Positions 37,487 to 46,451 of a stretch of 64,000 bases of DNA are shown here, piece by piece (the stretch's first letter is position 1; each line of letters begins with the position of its first letter). Both the position numbers and the translations under genes were made by a program. Origin of the DNA: Marinimicrobium koreense (GTDB lineage: Bacteria > Pseudomonadota > Gammaproteobacteria > Pseudomonadales > Cellvibrionaceae); assembly GCF_003762925.1 (NCBI RefSeq), contig NZ_RJUK01000001.1, positions 1,860,001 through 1,924,000 of the forward strand. Direction: 5' to 3'. Under the pieces are notes generated by a model. The model searched no databases, had not been told where the DNA came from, and saw only the letters and a list, made by a program, of their open reading frames with translations.

Positions 37487-37972
37487 TCAGTAGAGATCGG
37501 CCACAGCTGCATCAAGCGTAGCAATATCAATCTTCTTCATCGTCATCATCGCTTCGAAAGCGCGCTGCGCCTCGGCCCGATCATCACTCGATATCAGGTC
37601 AAGCAGCCGCTGGGGCGTGATCTGCCACGCAAAGCCCCACCGGTCCTTACACCAGCCACAGTCGACCTCCACGCCGCCGTTGTTGATGATGGTATTCCAG
37701 TAGTGGTCCGTCTCCTCCTGGTTTTCGGTGACCACCATAAAGCTGACGGACTCATTTGGCGTAACATTCGGGCCACCGTTTAGGCCGAGGAAAGACCGGC
37801 CGAGCACGGTGAATTCGACGGTCAGCTCAATCCCTTCCTGACCGCCGGGAAAGTCGCCGGGGGCGGTGTTGATCCGGTCGACGGAGCTGTCGGGAAAAGT
37901 CGCGGCATAGAACTCGGCCGCCTTGCGGGCTTCGCCGTGATCGAACCACAGGCAGGTAATGAAGTTGGTCAT
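37487..37972 (-). CDS. VOC superfamily (PhnB-like) protein
   Basis: A 161-residue member of the vicinal oxygen chelate superfamily, PhnB/3-demethylubiquinone-like group: [20 protein letters not shown] at the start, [14 protein letters not shown] in the middle, and [16 protein letters not shown]. Such proteins form dimers with metal or small-molecule sites, but no specific reaction can be named. It precedes no close partner except the second VOC gene 20 bases upstream, likely co-transcribed. Confidence 0.85.
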   Translation of the reverse strand: MTNFITCLWFDHGEARKAAEFYAATFPDSSVDRINTAPGDFPGGQEGIELTVEFTVLGRSFLGLNGGPNVTPNESVSFMVVTENQEETDHYWNTIINNGGVEVDCGWCKDRWGFAWQITPQRLLDLISSDDRAEAQRAFEAMMTMKKIDIATLDAAVADLY

Positions 37973-37992
37973 ATCGGCTCCTATTGTGTCAG

Positions 37993-38787
37993 CTATTTTC
38001 TTGCGCCCACCAGCGAGAACATGGCCCCCTGTGGATCGACTCCTTTGACCATGAATTCTCCACCGGGAATTTCTTCGGGCCCGAGCGTGATCTGTCCGCC
38101 GTTGTCGGTGACGGCTTTACAGGCGAGGTCAATGTCGGCGCAACGGAAGTAGTAATGCCACATCGGCGTGGGCATGTCTTCCGGTTTGGGCATAATGGCG
38201 CCAATCACCCCGTTGTGGCGGATAAATTCGTACGAGCCCATGGGGCCCATGTCCATTTCGCCGTCTTTGGTCCAGCCAAATGCCTTGAAGTAGAAGGCCT
38301 TGGCGGCTTCCGGGTCTGTGGTAATCAGTTCGTTCCAGGCACAGTGGCCCACGCGGGGTTTGTCGAAGGCGAAAGCCAGGCTGACTTCATCGCTGCTGCC
38401 TTTCATGACATAAAAGGGGGTGCCTTGCGGGTCGCTGACCATGGCCAATCGGCCGACGTCGGGAATATCGGTCGGGGGCATCTGCACACTGCCTCCCATC
38501 TCGGTGATGTTGGCCACCGCCTGATCGACATCCTCCACGGCGATATAGCCCAGCCACACGGGCTTGGCACCGCCCTGGCACATCTCTTCGGTCAGTTGCA
38601 TCAGGCCGCCGACCTCTCGCTGGTCTCCCGTGTCCTCGTCCCGGGCGCTGAGAATGCGGTAGTCCATAGTGGGTTGCCCGCTGTCGGTGGCCTGCCAGCC
38701 CAGAATCGCGCCATAGAAGGCGAGCGCCGCATTGCTGTCGGTGGTGAGCAGTTCGTACCAGATAAATTCGCCGTGTCGGTTGGGCAT
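37993..38787 (-). CDS. Tandem VOC-domain protein
   Basis: A 264-residue protein with two glyoxalase-like VOC domains in tandem, each opening with a similar phrase ([20 protein letters not shown] and [20 protein letters not shown]). Proteins of this layout resemble hydroxylase-like 27 kDa antigen family members; reaction unknown. AAGGAG seven bases upstream favours the ATG at 38787; an in-frame ATG at 38823 lacks a ribosome site. It is followed by another VOC gene. Confidence 0.85.
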   Translation of the reverse strand: MPNRHGEFIWYELLTTDSNAALAFYGAILGWQATDSGQPTMDYRILSARDEDTGDQREVGGLMQLTEEMCQGGAKPVWLGYIAVEDVDQAVANITEMGGSVQMPPTDIPDVGRLAMVSDPQGTPFYVMKGSSDEVSLAFAFDKPRVGHCAWNELITTDPEAAKAFYFKAFGWTKDGEMDMGPMGSYEFIRHNGVIGAIMPKPEDMPTPMWHYYFRCADIDLACKAVTDNGGQITLGPEEIPGGEFMVKGVDPQGAMFSLVGARK

Positions 38788-39157
38788 GGTTTTCTCCTTG
38801 GGATCATAAGATGGGTCGTTCACTGACTGGTCGATGCCCGGCCGGTGATATCGACAGGATCACCATAGAAATTAATGATCGACCGACCCGTATCGATAGC
38901 CTTGACGCAAGTCTTCAAGTGCGACGGATAAATGTCGGGCAAGACGATAGGCCGCTACGGGCGTCTTCCAGACGTTGATCGAGCGTCAATCTATTTGCCG
39001 GGGCGTACGGAGTAGGATAGACCCTACGCGCCGAGAGCGCCTATTCAAGATCCGTGGTAGGCTTTTACGTTCGTTGGGCGCCAAAACGTCATCGCTACGC
39101 TTTGGGGGGCTATCCAGCGACCTGATTCAAACAATAAAAGGCAATGGAGACTCTTGA

Positions 39158-40693
39158 ATGAGAAAAACTAACGGTCAATCCTCACTCCTTCCCCTAACTA
39201 TCTCGGCAATGCTTATGTTCTGGAGCCTGAACGCGGCGGCTGAACCCGTCGGCCAATTCGAACACCACACCGATATCGGTCCGGTGAAGCATGCTGGCGG
39301 CCTGGAATACGCACCGGACAGCCAGAATTACGTCATCTCCGGCTCGGGTGCCAATATGTGGTCCGATCAGGATGAGCTGCACTACGCGTGGAACCAGATG
39401 GAGGGCGACTTTATTGTGCGCGCCCGAGTGGCGTTTATCGGCGAGGGGGTGGACCCACACCGAAAGGTGGGCTGGCACGTGCGCGAGGGTCTTGAACCGG
39501 ACTCGGCCAATGTCCACGCCACGGTGCATGGCGATGGCCTGACGTCGCTGCAGTTCCGCTCCGCCAAAGGGGCGCAGACCGAGGAATACCGTCTGAAGGT
39601 TCAAGGGCCTGAAGTGATTCAGCTGGAGCGCCGGGGCGATACGTTCATCATGTCTGCGGCAAAATTCGGGGAGCCCTTCCAGGTCACCCAGGTGTCCCAT
39701 CTGGATTTTTCCGATGAAGTCTATGTGGGGCTCGCCCTGTCCGCCCACGACGCCGATGAAGTCGAGAGCGCACAGGTATCCAACGTTCGCATTATCCGGC
39801 CAGCGGCGGACGACTTTGTGCCTTATCAGGACTATATCGGTAGCAACCTCGAAGTGATGGACATGGAGACCGGGAATCGGCGTATTCTTCACCGCTCGCC
39901 GGTCTCCCTCCAGGCTCCCAACTGGACCCACGACGGTCAGTATCTGATCTACAACTCGGAGGGCCTGCTTTACAGGTACGACCTGGAAACCGGCCAGATT
40001 AGCGAACTGAATACCGGCTTTGCCAATCAGAACAACAACGATCATGTACTGTCCTGGAGCGGCAAGGAGATTGCGATCAGCCATCACGCCGAATCCGAAG
40101 ACGGGCGATCAACGATATATACCCTGCCCCTGACCGGCAGTGACCAGCCCCGACAGATCACCCAAAAAGGCGTCGGGCATTCGTACCTGCACGGTTATTC
40201 ACCGGACGACAAGACACTGGTGTTTACCGGTCACCGAAAGGACAAGTACGACATCTATACCGTCGATATTGCCACCGGCGAGGAAACCCAACTGACCGAC
40301 ACGGCAACGCTGGACGACGGCCCGGAGTACAGCCCGGATGGACAACACATTTACTTCAACTCCAACCGCACCGGTACCATGCAACTGTGGCGAATGAACG
40401 CGGACGGGTCCAATCAGGAGCAGTTGACCTTCGATCGGTACAACGACTGGTTTCCGCACGTCTCGCCCGACGGTAAAAGCCTGGTGTTTCTGTCCTACCA
40501 CGATGACGTGGACTCGGCGGACCACCCCTTCTACCGCCACGTTTACCTGCGCCAGATGCCGATCGAGGGCGGCGAGCCGACGATTATCGCTTACGTCTAC
40601 GGTGGTCAGGGCACCATCAATGTGCCCAGTTGGTCCCCGGATGGTAAGCGCATCGGGTTTATCAGCAACACCAGGCTTCCGGGGGGCCAATAG
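39158..40693 (+). CDS. Secreted TolB-like beta-propeller protein
   Basis: The 511-residue protein has a signal peptide (cleavage near AAA at residue ~28), an N-terminal beta-sandwich resembling DUF1349/LamG-type domains (about 35-205; SGSGANMWSDQDELHYAW), and a TolB/PD40-type propeller (about 225-505) with repeats such as YSPDGQHIYFNSN and SPDGKRIGFISN. It is presumably periplasmic or secreted and may bind carbohydrate or protein; no catalytic residues are evident. The 370-base spacer before it (38788-39157) shows no gene. Confidence 0.8.
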   Translation: MRKTNGQSSLLPLTISAMLMFWSLNAAAEPVGQFEHHTDIGPVKHAGGLEYAPDSQNYVISGSGANMWSDQDELHYAWNQMEGDFIVRARVAFIGEGVDPHRKVGWHVREGLEPDSANVHATVHGDGLTSLQFRSAKGAQTEEYRLKVQGPEVIQLERRGDTFIMSAAKFGEPFQVTQVSHLDFSDEVYVGLALSAHDADEVESAQVSNVRIIRPAADDFVPYQDYIGSNLEVMDMETGNRRILHRSPVSLQAPNWTHDGQYLIYNSEGLLYRYDLETGQISELNTGFANQNNNDHVLSWSGKEIAISHHAESEDGRSTIYTLPLTGSDQPRQITQKGVGHSYLHGYSPDDKTLVFTGHRKDKYDIYTVDIATGEETQLTDTATLDDGPEYSPDGQHIYFNSNRTGTMQLWRMNADGSNQEQLTFDRYNDWFPHVSPDGKSLVFLSYHDDVDSADHPFYRHVYLRQMPIEGGEPTIIAYVYGGQGTINVPSWSPDGKRIGFISNTRLPGGQ

Positions 40694-40711
40694 GCTCGGC
40701 GGGGAGGTCCT

Positions 40712-40912
40712 ATGCAACGCACTCTACTGATCATCGGCATTCTGTTGATTCTGGTCGCTCTGGCCTGGCCCTGGTTGAAACACCTGCCGTTAGGCCGGTT
40801 GCCGGGCGATATTGTGATTGAGCGCCCCGGCTATACCTTCTTCTTTCCCATTACCACGATGATTCTGGTGAGCCTGGTCCTGTCGCTTATCGCGATGTTC
40901 TTCCGCCGTTGA
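40712..40912 (+). CDS. DUF2905 small membrane protein
   Basis: A 66-residue protein with two transmembrane helices (residues ~4-21 and 45-63) and the conserved turn LPLGRLPGDIVIERPG typical of DUF2905. Function unknown. It starts 18 bases after the TolB-like gene and has GGGAGG six to ten bases upstream, so it is probably co-transcribed with it. Confidence 0.88.
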   Translation: MQRTLLIIGILLILVALAWPWLKHLPLGRLPGDIVIERPGYTFFFPITTMILVSLVLSLIAMFFRR

Positions 40913-41053
40913 CCGGCCGTTAATCCACTGGCCGGGAATTTCAGGACGGTTCGATCCTCTTGCGTGGATCCCCCGTGTTGCCACTATGCCCTCGGGGGAA
41001 CTTTCACAGCACCTGCCAGTCCGTGAAGGACCGACCATCATGCAAGTCGTTTT

Positions 41054-41764
41054 ATGGATCAAGATCTACCGGTAAAGGATTTTTGCCCTCTGCATCTGGC
41101 TTCCCTGGCCCAGGCTGGCACTTTAAGCGAGGATAAACCTGCGCGCCAAGGCGCCAGAAAGACTCTGTGGTTGACCTTACTGGCCTCCCTGCTGGTCCAC
41201 GCCATTCTGCTGACACTATGGACGCCCCAGCCAAAAGATGTGAAATCGATAGCTCCCGCGCCGAACCTGCGCATCACTGTCAGCACCGCCGTGACAGACA
41301 CTGCAACGGCAGAAACCGCGCCGGAGCATGAGTCGCCGGCGGTCGAAGAGCCCATCACATCAGGGCTGCCCCCACCCCCTGAAAACACAACCATGGCAGC
41401 AACAGAAAACGTTACCAGGGAAAAACCCCGGATTGACCTTCACGCTCTGGAGATACCGTCGCACCCCCTACCTGCTACCAGCGAGTCATCCACCGGCAAT
41501 GTGTTTCACCCGGGCCTCAGGAGGCAAATCAGAGACGCCCGGACCAGACGCGAACGCTTGCGCAACACCGGGAAGTCCGAGCTCCACAGTTGGCAGGATG
41601 CCTCTGGCAGAACCTGGGTAGACCTTGGAGATGGCAAGTGTATGCGTAGCGCAGGTGACACGTGGGGAGCAACAGGCTGGGAATTGCCGACCCGATGCAA
41701 AGGTCAACTGACCGAAGGAGAGGGTATGCTGCGCTCTATGCAAGAGAGTCTGGATCGCCAATAA
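41054..41764 (+). CDS. TonB-like membrane-anchored protein
   Basis: A 236-residue protein with a short cytoplasmic N terminus, one transmembrane helix at about residues 36-54 (TLWLTLLASLLVHAILLTLW, resembling the TonB anchor), a Pro/Thr/Glu-rich periplasmic linker (about 60-150), and a C-terminal region that is basic then has LHSWQDASGRTWVDLGDG and CMRSAGD. No TonB C-terminal fold is apparent. Function is unknown; an envelope-spanning adaptor role is guesswork. Confidence 0.65.
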   Translation: MDQDLPVKDFCPLHLASLAQAGTLSEDKPARQGARKTLWLTLLASLLVHAILLTLWTPQPKDVKSIAPAPNLRITVSTAVTDTATAETAPEHESPAVEEPITSGLPPPPENTTMAATENVTREKPRIDLHALEIPSHPLPATSESSTGNVFHPGLRRQIRDARTRRERLRNTGKSELHSWQDASGRTWVDLGDGKCMRSAGDTWGATGWELPTRCKGQLTEGEGMLRSMQESLDRQ

Positions 41765-41864
41765 TTGTGAAGTGCCTGCCAGGAATGCTTGGGGGCGGCG
41801 TTCAGGAATCGCACCTGGGGCAGTCCCGCTTGTCCCCGATTAGAACCTATAACCCAATGTTTAA

Positions 41865-42047
41865 TTGGCAGTGCTGGGCGAGCAGGCCGGACTGACCAAA
41901 GGCTTGGAAGGCCCGGCGGGAGCGAGCGGGTGCCTCGGAACGTCCGGTATCTTCCCGTGCGAAACCAAGAAGGTATATTGGACCAGCCCGGAAAACCAGG
42001 AAATGAGGCGGGTGGAGGGCACGCGAGAGAGCCGTTTTCGACAGTGA
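41865..42047 (+). pseudogene. Remnant of the 3' end of the 480-aa membrane-protein gene
   Basis: Translated, the end of this stretch reads LGTSGIFPCETKKVYW, matching LGTSGIVKCETRKVDW near the C terminus of the intact gene at 56223-57665, and the match continues to the stop codon and about 17 bases beyond (TTCATGGC). The rest of the gene is missing, and the upstream part of the fragment diverges. It has the same orientation as the intact copy. The space 41765-42078 contains no other gene. Confidence 0.7.
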
Positions 42048-42073
42048 TGATCATTCATGGCTATCGAAAACGG
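42029..42073. repeat. Inverted repeat at the island edge
   Basis: GCCGTTTTCGA and TCGAAAACGGTTC form an 11-bp stem around a 22-base loop, overlapping the end of the gene remnant and finishing just before the permease stop. It could terminate transcription from either side. The first arm is also present at the end of the intact gene (near 57650), without its partner. Confidence 0.55.
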
Positions 42074-42078
42074 TTCCT

Positions 42079-43185
42079 TCACTGCGTGTTTGGCGCCAAC
42101 ATTCCCGTAGGCCTCTCTACTTCCGGCATTATGTCAATCTTCGCTCGATATGACTGCGCCCTCCCTACCAAAACGATACCGTGAGCACGTAGCTTTTCAA
42201 ATCCCCACAGGCAGATAGCTACTGCAGCACAGGCAAGGACAATGCCGCCGCTACCCAGGACAAATCGCTCGTTGACGCACGTCCAGACTAGCTGCCCCAC
42301 GCATAGTGCAGCCACTACCAACAACGTCGGAGTTCGGCCAATCAGACCGACTATGAAAACGCCGAGAGGAGCACCCAACGCGACAACCGGGGCTGCAGCT
42401 AGCCAATTTTCATACACACCGGGCTGCCAGGAGTTGCTGAGTGTTTTCACCAAAACGCCCAGTACGGAGGCGAACGCCATGATGACAACTGAAGTGGGGA
42501 TAGCGATTTTCAGATCCGCCCGGCAGAGAAGCACCAGAACAGCGTAGATCACCATATCGACCCCCACTCCCGTCACGCCCACTGCGAGTGCACAGGCCAC
42601 GACACCGAGAATGAAGCCGACTTTTTGATCCCACTTTTCGTCAAACTCGGTCATGCCGGAGTGGCTGGCAATTTCCCGAATCCGATAGAGGTGGAGAATT
42701 CCAAAGCTCCCCCATATCACGGCGAATGTCATCTTTATCCACAAGTCCGGAATAAGCGGTGCCAATACCAGTATGCCTAGCGGCGTGCCCAGCAAGGCCC
42801 CCAACATGGCACCCTTGAGCATCGCCCCCGCCAAAGGTTGCCGGCGGACCAGGATAAAGATACTGGCACTCACCATGCCGATCGATTGCACCGCAAAGCT
42901 GAAATCCCGACCTAAACTCGCTGGCAGATCGAAAAACAAAACCAGGACCGGAAATCCCACCGTACCGCCCCCCATCGGGGTGGAGCCCGCCGCGTAACTA
43001 CCAACAGCCATTGCCGTGGCTATAGGCCAGTGGGATTTGACCGCTTCCCACGCGCCATCTTGCTGAACCAAAAGCAGCCAAACCGCATAAAATACAAACA
43101 TCGATAAGAACCACATCCAAAGCGGTCTTTTGCCGAAATATGATCCTGAGTCTTTGGCCACGGCTTTGAGCGTATCAGAGATCAT
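42079..43185 (-). CDS. TauE/SafE-family permease
   Basis: A 368-residue inner-membrane protein with about eight or nine helices, an AAGSTPMGGGTVGFPVLVL segment and its inverted relative AVGVTGVGVDMVIYAVLVLL, characteristic of the TauE/SafE (sulfite exporter) family that moves small organic anions. It starts inside the last 11 bases of the monooxygenase gene, so they are translated together. It may export or import an acid made by the cluster; the substrate is not predictable. Confidence 0.85.
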   Translation of the reverse strand: MISDTLKAVAKDSGSYFGKRPLWMWFLSMFVFYAVWLLLVQQDGAWEAVKSHWPIATAMAVGSYAAGSTPMGGGTVGFPVLVLFFDLPASLGRDFSFAVQSIGMVSASIFILVRRQPLAGAMLKGAMLGALLGTPLGILVLAPLIPDLWIKMTFAVIWGSFGILHLYRIREIASHSGMTEFDEKWDQKVGFILGVVACALAVGVTGVGVDMVIYAVLVLLCRADLKIAIPTSVVIMAFASVLGVLVKTLSNSWQPGVYENWLAAAPVVALGAPLGVFIVGLIGRTPTLLVVAALCVGQLVWTCVNERFVLGSGGIVLACAAVAICLWGFEKLRAHGIVLVGRAQSYRAKIDIMPEVERPTGMLAPNTQ

Positions 43186-44764
43186 AGTTGGCCACCTGCC
43201 CTTGCATTCTGGCGAGTTCAGAGTTCACAGCCCGTGCCTTTAGAAGACGTCCTTTCAGGTCATACATCACCTTTTTGAGAAGCAGCCCGTACATGCGCTT
43301 CTTGGGGTAAGCAATTGGGAAGGATTCCAGGAACTTTCTTGCCGCCTCCGGTTTTGCATGGGGTCCGTTGAGCCGGTACTGAGCAGAAAACTGCGTGCCA
43401 AACCACATTTTAAGGTACATTTTCCTATCCTTGAAAAAGGAAGGGATCTCAGGTTTACAACCCACCAGATCAGCCAAAGAATCAATGTAGGTGTTATAGT
43501 TCACAAGGGAGGAAACGTGGGGGGTCAAATGGTACTCATCCTCCCAAGACATGCGGTCCTTCTTCGCCTGCCGATCCCGCTCAGACTGACTGGGAAGCTC
43601 GCGTTTATCACTGCACAACAATGCGAAGTATCGGCTTTGCATCTCAGAAAGAGAGGGAATACCGCCCTGATGAGGCCTTGCAAAACCGATAAAGGCCAGC
43701 GTCTTATCAAAATCCCGGTGAAACATCTGCTTATAAAGATCTCTGGTATTTTGGATCTTTACGTCCATAAACGGGAAGGTGGTCTTGAACCCTGTGCAAA
43801 ACATTATCGCATCAATCTTCTCGCTAATCCCATCCTTGAAAATTACGGAGTCTTTTGTGATCTGTTCGATACCACTGAAGTTCGCTTCCACCTCGCCATC
43901 GACGATGTGGGTGAATAACCGCTCATTTTTTGTAATCACTTGGTGGACCGGAGAACCTGAAGCTTTAGTCCACTCCGTGCGCCGAACCATGGCGGGGTTT
44001 CTACTCACCAAGGACTTACTCAAAAACTTATCCACCAGATTCCTGTGTTCTTTGTGCGGAAGGTGATGAATGACCCGGGAGGTGAAAACGGACGTATCGA
44101 TGGTAAAAAACGGGTCCTTCTGAAAAGGAATAACACGAGGCGCCACTGCGGGGTATCGGCGCAAGGATAGAATACATTTATCACTGACCGTTGAAATCTC
44201 AGATGTTATGTCGGAAGAGCTCTCTCCTAGCCCAACGCATAACACTTTCTTGCCCTCGAAGGCCTCCTTGAAGACATAGTCTTTTGAGTGAAAGACACTG
44301 CCTTCAAAGCTATCGAGGCCATCAACATCAGGGATTTTCGGTTCCTGAAACATTCCCGAGCAGACGGCTACCGCATCGAACGTGTGTCTTTCAACGCCTG
44401 CACCGTCCTTCTGAGTTTTGACAACCCACTGCTCCCCTTTCTGCTCAATTGATAACACCACGGTGTTCAGCTGAATGCATGGGAAAATATCATTCTTGGC
44501 CATGTATCGGTTCAGATAGTCCCGATAGTTTTTCGCCGTCCAGAACTTGATCCGCTCCTCTGTTGGCACATAGTCTGAGAACGCCATAAAATAGTTGGTA
44601 ACAGTGAGATTCAATGATTCATAAGAAAACCCATCCAGAGAGAACACGCCACCAAAACTGCTGTTTTTCTCGAAGCACGTCACCTCGTGGCCCTCCTCCT
44701 TTAGCTCCTTAACCGCTGCTATTCCGGAGAGCCCTGCACCTATAACTGCTACTTTTCGCTTCAT
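43175..44764 (-). CDS. Flavin-containing monooxygenase (FMO-like)
   Basis: A 529-residue class-B flavoprotein monooxygenase. FAD binds at GAGLSG (9-14), NADPH at GLGESSSD (178-185), and the family fingerprint FxGxxxHxxxY is intact as FEGSVFHSKDY (153-163). Such enzymes N- or S-oxygenate, or do Baeyer-Villiger chemistry. C-terminal parts (HQGGIPSLSEMQSRYFALL and ...AQYRLNGPHAKPEA) are shared with the second monooxygenase in this cluster, so the two are paralogues. It overlaps the lyase stop by four bases (ATGA) and the permease start by 11. Confidence 0.85.
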   Translation of the reverse strand: MKRKVAVIGAGLSGIAAVKELKEEGHEVTCFEKNSSFGGVFSLDGFSYESLNLTVTNYFMAFSDYVPTEERIKFWTAKNYRDYLNRYMAKNDIFPCIQLNTVVLSIEQKGEQWVVKTQKDGAGVERHTFDAVAVCSGMFQEPKIPDVDGLDSFEGSVFHSKDYVFKEAFEGKKVLCVGLGESSSDITSEISTVSDKCILSLRRYPAVAPRVIPFQKDPFFTIDTSVFTSRVIHHLPHKEHRNLVDKFLSKSLVSRNPAMVRRTEWTKASGSPVHQVITKNERLFTHIVDGEVEANFSGIEQITKDSVIFKDGISEKIDAIMFCTGFKTTFPFMDVKIQNTRDLYKQMFHRDFDKTLAFIGFARPHQGGIPSLSEMQSRYFALLCSDKRELPSQSERDRQAKKDRMSWEDEYHLTPHVSSLVNYNTYIDSLADLVGCKPEIPSFFKDRKMYLKMWFGTQFSAQYRLNGPHAKPEAARKFLESFPIAYPKKRMYGLLLKKVMYDLKGRLLKARAVNSELARMQGQVANYDL

Positions 44765-46428
44765 ACAATGTTCCTTTCAAAGAGTTTCGCATCCTTCATT
44801 GAAAAGGATGGCAGTGTCTGAGATAAGCAGTTAGCTCCGTGTATATCGTCCACAATGACATCGATATACTCGTCCAAGCCTTGATCTTCGTCGTTCCAAA
44901 TGAAGGGTTTATCCGACGAGAATGGAACTTTCAGAAGGTTCATCGCAGCCTCATAGAATGACCGTGTGGACTCCGAAAGATACTGCCGGGGATCGTAAGT
45001 AGAGAACTTCTGGTGACTCCTAAGGTCCACCGCCTGCAAGCCGAATATGAGACATATCGCCACATAACGCTCCATCAGATATAGACTCTCCTTTGCCAGT
45101 GCGGCCGACCCCATGCTCAAGCTGTTGATATTCTGGTTAAACATCTCTGCGTGAGAGGGGAATTTGTCGGCGAGCGACTGCCCATAGAACCCGATCATGG
45201 GCATTATGGAGTTGCCACATATTTGCAGGCCATTCAACCCCATATTGGTAATCGCCATATTGCCTTTCAATCCCGGTGGGAGCCCGTTACTGAATGCAGG
45301 TGTCACCAATAGCGAAATCTGGACGTCCATATACTTCGCAACGACACCCAGGTTATATCTCAGCCTATCCATAGCCACACTGGGATACTGACCCAGGAAA
45401 TTTCCACAGTGGTATGTGGTACCTGAATCCGCATCTATAAGGGGATTGTCTGTTACTGAATTTGCCTCAACAAGGATCTGGCGCTCCCCCGTGTCCATCT
45501 CCTCCACTATAGGGCCGAAATACTGCGGGTAGCACCGAAGTGAATAGCGATCCTGTATTAACTTTCCTTCCTCGTGAACGTGTTCCCCATCACGCTCTGT
45601 TCGACACAACTGGGACCCCTCAAGAAGAGAAGCCATGTGTCTGGCGGAGAACACCTGCCCTTGATGAGGCTTGTACAGGTGAACGAACGCGTTCATCGAC
45701 TCACGACTTGCCTCCAAACCCTGATAAAACAGTGCATTGTTCCCTAAGGTTAGGGTCAGTAGTGTCTTAGCCCGACTGAGGCAGTTTGCTGCAACCCCTG
45801 TGTGTACTGAAGTACCATTGACGATCGCCAATGTCTCCTTAGGCATAAAATCGATGGGTTCAACATCCAGCCGCTCCAGCGCCTCTTTGCAGCTGATTAG
45901 CTCTCCCTTGAATGAAGCCTTATAGTTGGGTAGCCCCCGGAGTAGGCCCGCGAGATAAGACAAGGGAACCAGGTCACCACTGGCCCCGATTGACCCCAAG
46001 CTGAACATTGTCGGGCATACATCTTCATTCAGAAAAAGTATGATTCTTTCGATCAATTTCTTTCTGACACCTGAAACACCATGAGTTAACGATGTGGCCC
46101 TTAAAAGCATGCCAGCACGAACATCGGCGTTTGACAGCCTTTTTCCGGTACCCACCTTTTTATCCAGAAATATTTTGTTCTGAAAGGCAGCCAGCTGGTC
46201 CTTGGGTATCGACAAATCCGCCATGGCGCCGACACTTGAGGTAACGCCATATATAGACTCACCTCTTTCAGCAGCTTCCTGAATAAACCGATGGGATTCC
46301 GATATTCTCTTCAGAACTTCCGGATCATCAGTGAGACGGACTTTTCGGTGTTCGACAGCGACGGCCCTTATGGCCTCAAGGGTTAGCGGTTCTCCGACAA
46401 CAACACATTCTTTTATCTTCATATCCAT
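44761..46428 (-). CDS. MIO-type aromatic amino acid ammonia-lyase-like enzyme
   Basis: The 555-residue protein (ATG at 46428; GTG at 46443 possible) belongs to the HAL/PAL/TAL family, which removes ammonia from His, Phe or Tyr. The ASG triplet that forms the MIO cofactor is present (GSIGASGDLVPL, residues 149-151), as are the catalytic-loop Tyr60 (YGVTSS) and QDRYSLRC with the carboxylate-binding Arg. The usual TGFG loop is SSVG, and the substrate-selectivity pair (Ser-His in HAL, His-Leu in TAL, Phe-Leu in PAL) is Asp89-Lys90. So the substrate may be none of the three. It sits between two related monooxygenases. Confidence 0.88.
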   Translation of the reverse strand: MDMKIKECVVVGEPLTLEAIRAVAVEHRKVRLTDDPEVLKRISESHRFIQEAAERGESIYGVTSSVGAMADLSIPKDQLAAFQNKIFLDKKVGTGKRLSNADVRAGMLLRATSLTHGVSGVRKKLIERIILFLNEDVCPTMFSLGSIGASGDLVPLSYLAGLLRGLPNYKASFKGELISCKEALERLDVEPIDFMPKETLAIVNGTSVHTGVAANCLSRAKTLLTLTLGNNALFYQGLEASRESMNAFVHLYKPHQGQVFSARHMASLLEGSQLCRTERDGEHVHEEGKLIQDRYSLRCYPQYFGPIVEEMDTGERQILVEANSVTDNPLIDADSGTTYHCGNFLGQYPSVAMDRLRYNLGVVAKYMDVQISLLVTPAFSNGLPPGLKGNMAITNMGLNGLQICGNSIMPMIGFYGQSLADKFPSHAEMFNQNINSLSMGSAALAKESLYLMERYVAICLIFGLQAVDLRSHQKFSTYDPRQYLSESTRSFYEAAMNLLKVPFSSDKPFIWNDEDQGLDEYIDVIVDDIHGANCLSQTLPSFSMKDAKLFERNIV

Positions 46429-46451
46429 AGCGTTGACTCTCACTTCCTGTA

